From Limnephilus marmoratus (taxonomy: Eukaryota > Arthropoda > Insecta > Trichoptera > Limnephilidae), in assembly GCA_917880885.1 (NCBI GenBank), contig OU862909.1, positions 32,858,405-32,922,404 on the forward strand: 64,000 nucleotides of DNA, given 5' to 3'. Shown here one piece after another: positions 22,533 to 33,809 of this stretch (its first letter is position 1; each line of letters opens with the position of its first letter). Both the position numbers and the translations under genes were made by a program. Below the pieces are notes generated by a model. That model was not told the origin of the DNA and did no database searches. It worked only from the letters and a program-made list of their open reading frames with translations.

Positions 22533-23392
22533 GGCCACTTGCATAAAAAAATTTTTAATTTTTTTCCGGTTTAGGCAAATATTCTAAGACATTCTGTATT
22601 TTTATTTTTTTTTAAATCGTATTTTTGAAACCCTGGGGATTTTTTGAAAATTTCAATCCGACAAATCAGACCATTTTTTATAAACTGGAAAGACGGGACA
22701 TAATTTTACAGGTGTGAAAAAACGATAATTACATAGCCGAAAATTATTTTTAAAAAAAATAACGTTTTCCACACGAATTGCACAGGAGAATAACGAGGCA
22801 TACCAAAAATATTACATCTCATAAATATTTTTTTTCCTTGATCCATCTTATTGACCATAAATCATTATAATGAACAGCGTCTGTATTACTAAATTCAATG
22901 TAATATACTTGTACTTGTAAATTATAATAATAATAAGAATATTATAAAATTTAATTTTGTTAAAATCAGCCCCATAATCATTATACCTCTAAAACACGTA
23001 CCGACATCATCTGCACGTGCTGAAGAGAACCCCGTAGATCATTAAAAGTACGGGGTTCTCTTCAGAGCATCTGTCAAAAAGTGAAACCAAATGATAAGTT
23101 CGCAGAGAACAAACAATAAATCTAGTGAACGAATTAAAAAATTCGCCTGAAATCAAAGTGATGCCATATAAAAAAATAAATCAGTGTGGAATTTTAAAAA
23201 AATAATAGGAACATTTTCGGAGACGGGACATTTTCATGTAGTGACGTCACGAGCCTAAATAATGGATTTATTTATTTAAAAATAACAAAAACTGTACATT
23301 TCTAAACAATTTACTAACATTTTCTTAATCTTAGTAAAAAGATCTATCCACATGATTTTTTCCAAGTCGTTATGAAATCCATGCAAGTGGCC
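22533..23392. mobile_element. TA-flanked foldback element (non-autonomous)
   Basis: Ends GGCCACTTGCAT and ATGCAAGTGGCC, each flanked by TA (22531-22532, 23393-23394). 860 bp, AT-rich, with a strong central hairpin (23021-23064) and TGACGTCA at 23242-23249. No transposase seen. Confidence 0.55.
23021..23064. repeat. Strong 16-bp hairpin
   Basis: TGAAGAGAACCCCGTA pairs exactly with TACGGGGTTCTCTTCA around a 12-nt loop. It lies near the middle of the TA-flanked element, so it is probably part of it. Confidence 0.7.
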
Positions 23393-23399
23393 TATTATA

Positions 23400-24640
23400 T
23401 ATAATCCCGTTTACCGTATACAGAATTTGGGTAATGAATATAAGGATGTTGTTAATATATATCTTGTATCAATCACTAAATTTAAACGGGTCTTAATATA
23501 ATTTATGTCGAAAAGCAGAACAACGAATCTAATTAACCACACATGAGGATTTTTAAAATGTTAATAATGACAATAAAATAACATTTTTTAGTTCCACTTT
23601 ATTATATATCCCTTCGAATAATAAGAAAATTATTTTCTGTCAAATTTTGCCTATCAAGGTTTGCGCGCAAAATTCCTGGTTCTTCCCATGCATTTTAAAT
23701 GTTCCTGTTTATTGGTTTTTTTTTTTAAACTTTTGCAAAAACAAAAATTGTTCTAAAATCTAGATAAAATAACCTTTCCGGTGTGTTTATTAGAAATCAA
23801 CATTTTTGTTTCTAAATATTAAAATTTAGATTGGAAACTTAAATTGGCTAAAAAATGCATACCTGCGAATATTCGAATTAAAGTAATTAAAATAGAATAA
23901 ACTTAAAATTTAAAATGCAGACTCCTTTTCTAAATAAAATTTGTAATAAAACTGTCACCTCACTTTTTATCACTTTCATACAATTTTATTTTAAAATTAA
24001 ATGTGTGATACGTCACAAATTGGCGAAAAATTAAACCGTCACTTTTGATCGGGTTTGTAAAATATCTGAAAAACCTAGCTCATATAATTCTGAGACAATG
24101 AGAAGCATTATTTCATTCCGTTTCTAACATAAAAGAAATCACAAATATTCGCATGACAGGAAGAGAGATATCTAACTTTTGATAATGCACTGTCGCTCTG
24201 GGACAATCTGGGTCTCCTGTTATTATAACGGCATATGATGTTTTGGGACAACTTGGGTCTCCTGTGATTAGACGGGATATTTGACCAACTGGTTTCAGTT
24301 CAACCTGAAGGTTCATGAAGGTTCAGGTCGAACCGAAACCGGTTGGTTAAAAATATATAATAAAGTGGAATTAAACAAAGTTATTTTATTGTAATTATTA
24401 TAATTATGTGTACCCACAAAGTATTTGATTTATTAATTCTTTATTTTGTGGAAATCAACACACATGAAGAAGGGGAAATTGTGATGTAATCCCATACAAT
24501 AACATGCATTTTGCCTTGGAACACGAATCCATAGAGAGGAAGACTGTGAATAAACTACTTAACAAAATAACAGTAATCAAAATGCTTGGTTAATTGACAT
24601 AGCGCCATTCAAGATTTCAGATTGAAGTAGAAAAGTGTGT
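23400..24640. other. Intronic AT-rich stretch
   Basis: Contains a short direct repeat around TGGGTCTCCTGT (24210 and 24255) and nothing else that I can name. Confidence 0.25.
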
Positions 24641-24646
24641 GTTTAC

Positions 24647-24835
24647 CTGTCCCCGGGCACGAGGTGCGACCCGCACTTGGAGCACGCGAAGCACTTGAGG
24701 TGGAAGACGTGATGCTGCGGGGGCGCCGCGGGCGGAGCGCCTGGCGCCCCCTGGGGCCCCCCCGTCCGCATCACGAACTCGCTTGCGGGGATGGTCTGCC
24801 CGCACGCCGCGCACGCTCCGGAGCTGCCGAACATT
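24647..24835 (-). CDS. LMO4-like LIM-only protein, internal exon (LIM domain 2)
   Basis: Minus-strand exon of 189 nt, bounded by a pyrimidine-rich acceptor ending TTCCAG (24836 is the last intron base) and a donor ACAG|GTAAAC. Its translation starts MFGSSGACAACGQTIPASEF and ends HLKCFACSKCGSHLVPGDR, which I recognise as the second LIM domain of LMO4-type proteins. Zinc ligands visible are the C-x2-C of CAAC and the H-x2-C-x2-C-x2-C of HLKCFACSKC; the last pair is in the next exon. LMO4 proteins are nuclear adaptors of two LIM domains without a homeodomain, binding LDB-type cofactors and transcription factors. Between the first C pair and the histidine there are 33 residues rather than about 18, because of a Gly/Ala/Pro-rich insert. 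The exon enters and leaves in the same split-codon phase. LIM 1 is not seen in the window. Family call strong; orthology (LMO4 versus other LIM-only) inferred from memory of the family. Confidence 0.88.
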
Positions 24836-25129
24836 CTGGAACAATTGGGATAAAATATTGAATTAAACAAATGTATTGATAATAATAATGTGGCACATAA
24901 CACAAAATGATGAAGAGAGTACAACATTGATGAAGACAGGACACAAAAACTAATTCCTTGATAAAAAGCAATTTTTTGTGAAGTGTGAAGCAGAATCCAT
25001 CTTTCTTCACATACCTACACGTATTTCGTAACTTCTTTTGAAAATTATGCTTTTACATTACGTACCTATTTTTTGGTTCTTTCTTGAATAATATTTTAAA
25101 TAAGTTTATGGGTATGTATAAACACCATA

Positions 25130-25590
25130 AGCTGAATTTGGCAGCCACCTATGGTCTGGATCCCCAAAATACCTGAAAACAACCCTCCAGAAACGGGCGG
25201 TCCGTCTGATATATTCTCCTAATTTAACAGTCGGATTGCAATCTTTAGAGCACAGGCGTCGGGTGGGAATGCTATACTTGTTCTACCGGTATTTCAATGG
25301 AAGAATGTCATTGGGAAACACGCCAAACGCGTGCCCAACATATGTACACGGTTGACATTTGTCACATGAGAACGGGTCGCTTCTCCGACTCGTTCTTGTG
25401 TTCAACAGCTCGGCTGTGGAACGATTTGCCGGCCTTTGTGTTTCCTCCTTCCTACAACATGGGTCTCTTCAAGACCAATGTTCATTCCTTCCTCTCCTCA
25501 AAAAGACCCTCCACACAACATCTCAGATGACATAAAAATAAAAAAATGTAAAAGCTTTTTTAACGGGCGTAAATAAATAAAATTGTAATA
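25130..25590 (+). pseudogene. Non-LTR retrotransposon ORF2 C-terminal remnant, with internal deletion
   Basis: Frame-shifted translation contains LTVGLQSLEHRRRVGMLYLF, then after a deletion TRQTRAQHMYTVDICHMRTG and TARLWNDLPAFVF. The 'ARLWNDLP' motif marks the C-terminus of CR1/jockey-like ORF2. The region closely matches the longer copy at 59063-59499, which keeps the piece deleted here. The 3' hairpin present in that copy is missing, and the sequence continues into a GTAAAAG...GGGCGTAAATAAATAAA tail. Multiple lesions, so non-functional. Confidence 0.75.
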
Positions 25591-25681
25591 ATTACTTCTT
25601 CAAACTTCGCAAATTTATTTTGTGGCATCATTTTTCATATAATGAATAACTGATTACTTTGTATAAAACCACTATTTTTAA

Positions 25682-25731
25682 AACAATATCAACATGTTTC
25701 GACAACAATGTTGTCTTCATCAGGATATGTT
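25682..25731 (-). ncRNA. Minimal hammerhead-like motif, family B, left arm
   Basis: Exact mirror of the motif at 25769-25818: core CTGATGA at 25723-25717 on the minus strand. See that entry for pairing. Confidence 0.6.
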
Positions 25732-25768
25732 ACTAAAAAGTTATATATGTTACTAATTACTATCTAGT

Positions 25769-25818
25769 AACATATCCTGATGAAGACAACATTGTTGTCG
25801 AAACATGTTGATATTGTT
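25769..25818 (+). ncRNA. Minimal hammerhead-like motif, family B, right arm
   Basis: Best of the set. Stem I AACATATC (25769-25776) pairs with GATATTGTT (25810-25818): 8 bp with one bulged T. Core CTGATGA 25777-25783, one extra A, stem II GACAAC/GTTGTC with a 3-nt loop, GAAA 25800-25803, loopless self-complementary ACATGT, predicted cleavage after T25809. The lack of a stem III loop suggests action as a dimer. Confidence 0.65.
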
Positions 25819-26198
25819 TTAAAAATAGTGGTTTTATACAAAGTAATCAGTTATTCATTATATGAAAATTGTAATACTTTTTCGCTTCTTTTATATTGGT
25901 CGGTATTTCTTGGAAGAGAAGAGCGGTGAAGGCTCTATATCTATGTAATATTTTGACTTCGTCTTACAATAGGTATACTTTTGCGGTTTTTAATGTTATT
26001 TTTTTTAATTTTTATATTTAATATTAGTTTTTTTAATAGATATTATTTACTTAATATTAAATAATTAATATCAATTATTAATTTATTGATATTAAATTTC
26101 TAATATTGTTGAAATATTTTCTTCAGAACATCTATTTTTTATCATTCAGTTTAATTTTTTTTAAAGTACGATTTATATGTATTTTTAAATAATATATT

Positions 26199-26540
26199 AT
26201 AAAAGATAAAGACCATAAATTGACTAATTCCGGAATATATAAACGCAAATGCAATGATTGTCCCTCATTTTATATTGGAAAAACCACTCGTAATTTTGAA
26301 ATCAGAATCAAAGAACATATAAGGTGTCTTAATAATAATAATTTTTCTGAGTTTGCTAACCATATCATTGAAAATAACCATAGTTTTGAAAAAAATACAG
26401 GGATAAATATTCTTCATATTAATCATAAAGGAAAACGTTTAGATAACTTAGAAGCCTTGGAAATTAAAAAAATCCCTTAAAAATAATGAATCTATCATCA
26501 ACAAACAAAAAATATTGTCTTATAGCTCAATCATGGATTT
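26199..26540 (+). pseudogene. Penelope-like element GIY-YIG endonuclease remnant
   Basis: Translation contains SGIYKRKCNDCPSFYIGKTT, then RIKEHIR and NLEALEI. GIY and YIG motifs are separated by a C-x2-C pair, as in the endonuclease of Penelope-like retroelements, which act with their reverse transcriptase in target-primed insertion. The GIY-YIG domain usually follows the RT domain; no RT is seen upstream, so the copy is 5'-truncated. After KKIP a stop interrupts the frame at an A-run. In the shifted frame KNNESIINKQKILSYSSIMD continues to about 26550, so a frameshift is likely. It is followed at once by the family A terminus with its hammerhead-like motif. Confidence 0.75.
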
Positions 26541-26760
26541 GTTCCCCTACCCACCCACTCTACACTAATACCTACCCACCCAATCTACATTATTATCTAG
26601 CAACGGCTGCACCCCTACCATAATAAAACATTGTTCGAAACTGTCAAATTAGTATAAGCTTTCCCTGACGAAGGAACGTTTGTTCCGAAACCGGTCGGAT
26701 TTGCGCATCATATAAGTGGTTTATACAAAGTTGAATTATTTCATTTTTCTATAATATATA
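26541..26760 (+). mobile_element. Penelope-like 3' terminus, family A copy 2
   Basis: Same sequence as 5445-5660 with few differences, here attached to the GIY-YIG remnant, which identifies the family. Starts with CTACCCACCCACTCTACAC and ends near TTTCATTTTTCTATAAT. Confidence 0.75.
26657..26706 (+). ncRNA. Minimal hammerhead-like motif, family A copy 2
   Basis: Core CTGACGA 26665-26671, extra A, stem II GGAAC/GTTCC, GAAA, self-complementary ACCGGT, predicted cleavage after C26696. Stem I TCC/GGA closing pairs. Confidence 0.55.
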
Positions 26761-26769
26761 TACATTCAA

Positions 26770-29065
26770 AAATATTTAAATATTATATATTTTATATATT
26801 TTTAATATATTTTATTTTGGTTTCTACATAATATTATTATTCTTGTTATTATAATATGCTCCTACCAAGATACGGGCATGAGCCTAGTGTGTAATAGTGG
26901 AGAGAATACAAATAAATTGTAATAGCTTCGTAAAATTTGTATAAAATAATGTATATTTTTAAAGTCTCCGAAACGTTAATGACTTATAGCTCTCCTCGGG
27001 TCTCTATCCCCATTAATAAGTTGGACCTTGGAGGAATACCAAATATTATCTATTCATCCAAGTGTTCGATAGTCAGTTAAGGCTGCATAGGTCTACCTTC
27101 GTCGTCTAAAGAGATTGTCCGATAAATAAACACATAACGGTGTTTTAACGACAGCAAAAACACTTTAGTTAAATAAACCCTATGCATTATTCAATAACGG
27201 GCAAAACCTTCGCTTTAATTAAATGCATCATCTCATTTATTAGTGTACGCGTACGGTATAAAGGTTTGCGGGTTGTGAGAAACCAGTTTTAGCGATAAAT
27301 TGATTCAGATCTAATGAAAAACCTCGTTGAGCCAAAGTAGCTATTAAACCTTCATTTAACAAATCCCTAGCAAGTTCTGGTATACGAGCAACATCCGAAG
27401 GCAGTAAAAAAGGAAACACGCGTACTGAAGCCCCGTCCTCGGGCGATGTACACAAAATGAAAAGGCAATTAAACAAGGGTATCATAAATATCGTCTAATT
27501 AAGCAAATAATGCTCCAGGTGTAGCACTTATTTATTATCCATAAACCACGACGCGGTCTCAGTATGAAACAACATAAAGCACTTATTATCCACGGAGCTT
27601 AATTGCCGCAAAGATAGGCCGAATCGGCAATAAACTAGATTATCGGTCGGCGCAGGGGAGGGGTAATGTGGAGGGTAGGAGACTGCAGGACGCAGGACGA
27701 AGGACGAAGGTTAAAGGGTGTAAGGTGTAAGCTTGTAGTGTTGTCGGTGGGAGGGAGGTATACAGGCTAGCGGATAGCGGCTAGCGGCTGGTTTACCTTT
27801 AGTCCTACAAGGGGCTATCTTGTCGTGATCGGGGAGCACAGTTTGCGCACGGTCCCTTCATCTTCAGCCAGGGATTAATTATTGCAGAGTTAGAGTGCTC
27901 CTCCTAAATAGATTTCTATTCGTTATTTTAGTACACACGGTCAAAGAGCCAAATGTTTTATGCATAAAAAATAAATAAAAAAGTAGGCATCTACACTAAT
28001 TTAGCATACAAGTTATCAAAAGTACAACATTATCCTTATAAGTTAATAAATAAAATAAAAACACTTCAGTTTGCAAATTAATTCGTGAAATGTTTGCCAA
28101 CAGATTTAAATGAGAGTGTTTACTCAGAACAGAACCTACACGTGATAACCGTAATAACATCATCTTCAACTCACGAGGCTTCCAGTAAACTAAATTCGAT
28201 AAAACACATACTTGTTAATGAGAGTTCTGTGCCTGATTGATCCAACTTTTGTAATGTTGGCAGCCCGGGGCTCTTCCCCGTCATCAGTCCTTCATCCAGG
28301 CAACTTGGGTGGTTCCCTCACCTCGCCACCTTTCTACCTTCCTGCTACCCTGGTACCTGTACCTCGGAGGGGGTTTTACGGGACTCAAAGGGGTTCTTGC
28401 TTATACACCTTAATTACGTGTTTACCCCCATCTGTCCGTATTAAGTAATCCGGGGTACAAGCTCCGGTTGGGGTATCAAATCATGTTCAATTTATTGCGC
28501 TGAGTTAACGAATTATACAACAAGCAGTTAACAACATCAACAGATTGAAAACATCTTTCTTTGAATAGTTTTATTGTTTTCTTGTTGGAAGAAAGCTCGA
28601 TTAAGTACTTAAGATGATTGAAATCTCAACAGCAACTAGTAATAATGAAAACGGAGGTTACAATTTCTCCTTCCTTCGTTTTGCACGTTCTACTAGTTGC
28701 CTCCTTTTTCTCGTACCCCCGAGATCTCATCCCATCCCGCAAGAGTAAAACAAGACCAACTGAACGAGCGGCTTGTAACTTTACTTATTAATTTCAATTA
28801 CCGAAATCTCGTGGGACAAATTACCCGAAGCACCTTTCATGGATTGCGTAGATAGGAGGCAGGGTGGGTACACCGGGTAGTGGGTAACTCTCTCTCTCTT
28901 ACTAAGATTCTCAATCGTAGATTATCCACAAGTGATTATAGTTTGCGAGCTTAATGGATACCATTAGATTAAATCAGTTATTCAATAGCGTACGGAAGGG
29001 ATTCACTTAACAAGCGTAGGGTATTCTGGTTCCATTATGTTATAAGGGGTCTAAACGGATAGTTT
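26770..29065. other. Stretch without a supported gene
   Basis: AT-rich with GC-richer patches at 27640-27800 and 28250-28400. ORFs at 27240-27485 (-) and 28212-28448 (+) show no recognisable domain. CT-rich run at 28889-28899. Confidence 0.25.
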
Positions 29066-29084
29066 TTGAGATGATAGGTAACAC

Positions 29085-29753
29085 GGGCGTAGCCAGGTTT
29101 TTGTTTCGGGGAGGGTTCAAGAAAATAAAACTACTGAAAGTGCAAAACTGGTGTCGGGGGGGGGGGGGGGGGGTTATTGTCGGACTTTGAATTTGCTTTG
29201 AAAATTTTTAATTTTTTTTTTAATAAAATTAAAGTAGGTAATAAATGTGTATTAGAAAATAAAACTTTTCAAAACAAAATACGTAATAAACGTTAGTAGT
29301 ACATGTTAAAACATTTTAAGCAGTCAAATTATTCTAATAATCACATTTATGCTGACTGACTGTAACACTAATCACAATACACTAACACCTGTCTGTAACA
29401 CTAATCCTGATATATGTTTATTTAACACTTGTTTCTAAGTAAAATAATAATTTCAAAGTACGTATACACTTACCACTGATTAGAAACGGAAATTAGTAAC
29501 GGAATTCCAAAAAAAAAAATCAACCGCATTCACCGAATAAACGGATCTTAAAAGTTAAATTATTTTATTTCTTTCAGAGGTCCCCATTTATCTTTTTAGA
29601 TACATAATATCATAATATCATTTTGAGTAGTCAGTGTTACAAATAACATTTTCTTAACTCTCCTTATTTTAATATTATTGATGTTGATATTTTCACTTTT
29701 CGGGGGGGGGGGTTTGAACCCCCAAACCCCCCCCCCCCCCCCTGGCTACGCCC
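29085..29753. mobile_element. Unclassified inverted-repeat element with 13-bp direct repeats
   Basis: Ends GGGCGTAGCCAGG (29085-29097) and CCTGGCTACGCCC (29741-29753), flanked by ATGATAGGTAACA at 29071-29083 and 29754-29766. Just inside the ends are long G and C homopolymers (about 29156-29173 and 29728-29742) and GGTTCAA / TTGAACC words. 669 bp, no ORF. The TSD is long for a cut-and-paste DNA transposon. Confidence 0.7.
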
Positions 29754-29769
29754 ATGATAGGTAACATGT

Positions 29770-31255
29770 TAAATTCAACGATATCCTTAACTAACTGGTA
29801 ATAATACGAAATACAACATAATCTACCACAGATTTTAATATAGAAGAATGTAATTCAGAAATAATTACCTGGCTCAATTATTTCAAACAACGTACAATAC
29901 ATTTGCTGATTAGTTTTTCTGTAAGTTAATCGTCCTAAAAGTCCCTTTAAGAGACATCCTTAGTATTATGTATAATTTAATTCGGAAAGTTGTACTTTAC
30001 ACCGTAAAGCAATTATGAAAGCTATCAAACCTAATGAAGACTATAATAATTAAAAGGATGTGTGTCTATTGGGAGATACATTTCAGCTTTCATAGCAATT
30101 CACCCCCACGATATCCTAATAAGTTTTAAACATGTCCCCACAGAAAATGTAAGCTTTTAGATTAAACTGAATACAATTAACTTGGCAAAGCCCGGCTTTG
30201 GAGTAAGGATACGTTTACGTCGTTTAGTGCTAACGAAGACTTGTATATCCTAAACGAAACAGAGAGAATATTAAAAGCAAGCGAAATTACTATTAAATAT
30301 TCCTTAGTTGAAAATGAGAACGTTTTAAGCAAACTAATTAAATTGAACCGTTATTAATCTGAAAAATGTTGCTGAAAATACATAATTTTCAATAAAATGT
30401 TGAAACATCTTATCATAATTTTAATTCTATTCTTACTGATATCATTGATGTTTTATGTCGGAATTAACATGTTCGAAAATAAACGCAAAAATAATTGTTA
30501 AAAAAACTTTAAAAAATATCGTGCAAAATCACATTCGATATAGATGCTATATCAATACTAAATAAATCTGTCAAAGGTATTTTAATTGGCTTAACCAAAC
30601 CGGAAGACATGTTTGTAGAATTTTCTCATTTGCGTCTTAATAAGGCCCACATACCTATTGATAAACCAAATAGCTGATCTTGTAAACAAATATCAAAGAA
30701 ATTTAATTAATAATTAGAGCCTTCCCGCGCATGGCTTAATTAAACATATCAAAAAACAGGACTTATGCCTGAAACTCATCAAAAGTAGACTCAAAACTAA
30801 TTAAATGGGTAAATCATAAACATGCTTCCTTATTTTTGTCGATAAAGTCAGGTGAGGTTGTGTGGGTGCCCGCCTCCTTATTCAAACACATACATTCGCA
30901 TTGGCGTAACTTTACACTCGCACTGCTAAGGATTCTACGTTTAACAATACTTTGTAACATAACGTTTTATCTTCAACTTTGTAAAACGAACATACGCCCG
31001 AATAGCTAAATCTTCTTGAACAAATTCGTTATGACATGTGAAGCCGTAAGCCAATTTCGTTAACATTAGAATAGTTAAAATTTAATAGAATCAATGTTGA
31101 TAACATGTTTTGATCGACCGTTTACCTTCTTATCAGAACTTATTTCTACGGTTTTAGAATATTCGTGATACTGTGTTCAATAAAGCTTTTTTCTTGCGCC
31201 TACTGATGTTAAAGAGCGTTTAACCAGCCAGCGGACGAAAATCCACATTTCGTCG
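29770..31255. other. AT-rich stretch, nothing recognised
   Basis: No ORF, RNA gene or repeat match supported. Confidence 0.25.
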
Positions 31256-31258
31256 AAA

Positions 31259-31936
31259 GTTGTTCTTACGATCGTGCAGGGCGGTTACAATGAGAAAGAT
31301 TAATTATTCTCCGGACCAGCTTTTTAAAATTATAACTCAATATCGAATTTATTTCAATCCAAATATATAATAGCTTTAATTTATACCTTCATCCAAAAAC
31401 GCTGAAAGGCGTGATGATAAAACTATTAAAATAGTGTACTTTTTGTAATTATTTTTTGATTATAAGTATTTATCATTTTTCAATAATGTCTAAATTTAAT
31501 AAGAATGTTAAAAAAATCTGAAATATATTAGTTTGTAAGTGCGCAAATAAATACACAAATGTACCAATTTTCGTCAAGAAACACATGTACGTACATATTT
31601 TTTAATGATTTTATTGAAACTAAAATTAAAATTCTAAAACATGCGTTTGCTAGATAATGTATTGATTTATTTTACTGCATGATTATATTATTTGAAATGG
31701 GTGTAGTATAATACAAAATCTTTTTTGAAAATTTAACAAATCTAGAACGACCTATGGAATAACCTAATTATACTAAAAATTAAAAAATTTTCTCAAAATT
31801 TATTACATGCGAATGCTAGATAAAAGAACAATCTTTCGAAATCCATTTATAGTTTTTTGTGGAAAAGAGTCAATACGTCTAAAATCTGATTTGAAAATGA
31901 CATATTTCTGGTTTTCTCTGGTAATGCCCTCTTAAG
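31259..31936 (+). repeat. Family G dispersed repeat, copy G2 (part B only)
   Basis: From GTTGTTCTTACGATCGTGCA to GGTAATGCCCTCTTAAGG, nearly identical to 2632-3303. Includes the intact site ACCTATGGAATAACCT, which is occupied by a MITE in copy G3. Confidence 0.85.
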
Positions 31937-31939
31937 GAA

Positions 31940-33750
31940 TATTCAACTTAAAAACTATAATGATTCTGAGGTTTTTAAAATGACGCAAACTTGTTCATGT
32001 ACTTTGAACTTAATAGGCACCCGATGGTCTTGCGCAGCAGTGCCAACACAATTAAACAAATCAGTGTTGCCAAAGAAAGATGGAAAAACCATTTGGTGTG
32101 TAAAATATATGGGATTCGCACCGACAAAAAGAATTATATTTGGTTTTAGAAAAGTCAATCAAAAGACAAATTGGATAAATAAAGGTACACATAAGGTTCT
32201 ACGTGTTTCCTAGATAGAATATGAGCAAAAATGAGGAAATAAATTTCAGTTTTAAGTAATTCAAATACTCTGAAGTTGTTACATTAAAGATTGAGTCAAA
32301 TAACACATATTTACACACCTTGATAAGTATAACTTCACCACGATTGGGTTTTCCTTGGAATGCTTTATGTGCTTGCTGTACCTGTGTGTTGGTACACAAC
32401 TCTATCGTCGAATTAATTAATTTAAAATGAAGTGGAACGTGGGTCCGCTTCCGCGAGTTACTTAAATCATTTAAACCCCTCGCAGGCAGACACCCACCCC
32501 TTCCCACCCCAAGCACCCCCTCATACGATGGGTTGTACCAGTTATTAGTTGAACATTACGTTGATGAATGCGCGCTACTGGCATCACGGTATTTAGTGGA
32601 ACTCGACACTTTTACTCAGCTTTTCGAGAGCTGTTGCTTCCAAGATAACACTTTCATTTTATCAAGTTTCGCTAACTTATTACGTGGGCAAAAAAGATGC
32701 CTACGTTCTGTGAAAATAAGATTTACGTTAGTCAATAAAACACTTTTATTAATTAATAATATTTAAAAGATAATAATTTAATATGTACTCTTTGCGTTTA
32801 TGGACGTTTATTTAGATATATGCAAATTTTGCATACACCAAGAAGAAAATACCTACGTTTCACTAAAAAGTAATACGGTCTAGTAAGAATACATTCTAAA
32901 AGTTAAAAAAGAAAATAATCCTGGTAAGTACATATATGCAAAATTCATAATTGTTTTTATTTTTACATGTCCAGCCATAGAATAAAGAATAATACAAGAA
33001 TTGCCTCGTGGGCGTGTTTCGTGATCCAATTATTATAGGCCTAATTTCGTCCTATATTGTATAATTGTGTTTTTGAAATTTAAATGGGATGGCGATATAC
33101 TATTTTAAGATGGTGTAAAAGAGACAGATCACGTAATTTAAGCCTAGAACCAAAAAGTACCTACTAAATCTGAGGCACATTTGTTCCCATTCAAATATGT
33201 ATGGAAAGCACTTAATAATTTTACATTCTTTATTCTGTGTATTCAGCACATACATATACATATCTTACGTGCAAAGACTTTTAACTTACATTTACATATG
33301 TGGAAGATACTTTCAGTATCGCCCTCGCTTTAAACTACCATTAATTAATTTATTTATTGATTATATTTTAGTAATTTGTACATTAAAGTTCACAGATTGC
33401 TAATTAATTATAATATTACACAATGCATAGGTACTATATTATTTCCAGTTTGATTCAAAATTGAAACGTAGTTTGAAATGGTTTTGGCTGCGTTTGGTGA
33501 CCAGATCTAGAATAGCCAGATATTTCGCAATCTTTCTTTTATCTATCTCCATTCCCTCTCAACATATCCTAATTAGGCATGCCATAGTCTCACTGGCTCC
33601 AGATATTTGGGAGTAGTTGGGACTCTTGTGCAGTATTAAATAAAAATGAGACAATAACTTTATTTTAAGTAAATCATTTTTTGATAATGTGGTCCTTAAT
33701 GGATGCTTTACCGGTGCCGAGACCTCCATTTTACAATTTTATAAAATTCA
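31940..33750. other. AT-rich stretch, no supported gene
   Basis: Overlapping ORFs at 31955-32213 and 32199-32516 resemble nothing I know. Confidence 0.25.
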
Positions 33751-33754
33751 GTAC

Positions 33755-33805
33755 TTACGTAAAAGCCCCGAAAAAGGGCGTAAATAAATAAATAAATAAT
33801 AGTAA
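33755..33805 (+). mobile_element. LINE 3' tail (AAATA-type)
   Basis: GTAAAAGCCCCGAAAAAGGG followed by CGTAAATAAATAAATAAATA, matching the tail formula of the jockey-like remnants at 13985, 25590 and 36030. Body not identifiable. Confidence 0.5.
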
Positions 33806-33809
33806 ATAA

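Larger units (their letters stand above)
18997..24646 (-). other. Intron between the two LMO4-like exons
   Basis: About 5.65 kb joining two phase-matched exons (minus-strand GTAAAC donor at 24646, TTAG acceptor at 18997). It holds a mariner-type MITE (19508-19900), a decayed hAT element (20477-21652) and a TA-flanked foldback element (22533-23392). The remainder is AT-rich with no open frame that I can support. Confidence 0.8.
25632..25868. repeat. Perfect 104-bp inverted repeat, Penelope-like family B termini
   Basis: Arms 25632-25735 and 25765-25868 are exact reverse complements with a 29-bp centre. Each arm carries CTGATGAAGACAAC ... GTCGAAACATG. Head-to-head terminal repeats of this kind are typical of Penelope-like elements. 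A GIY-YIG remnant lies about 330 bp further on. Confidence 0.85.
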
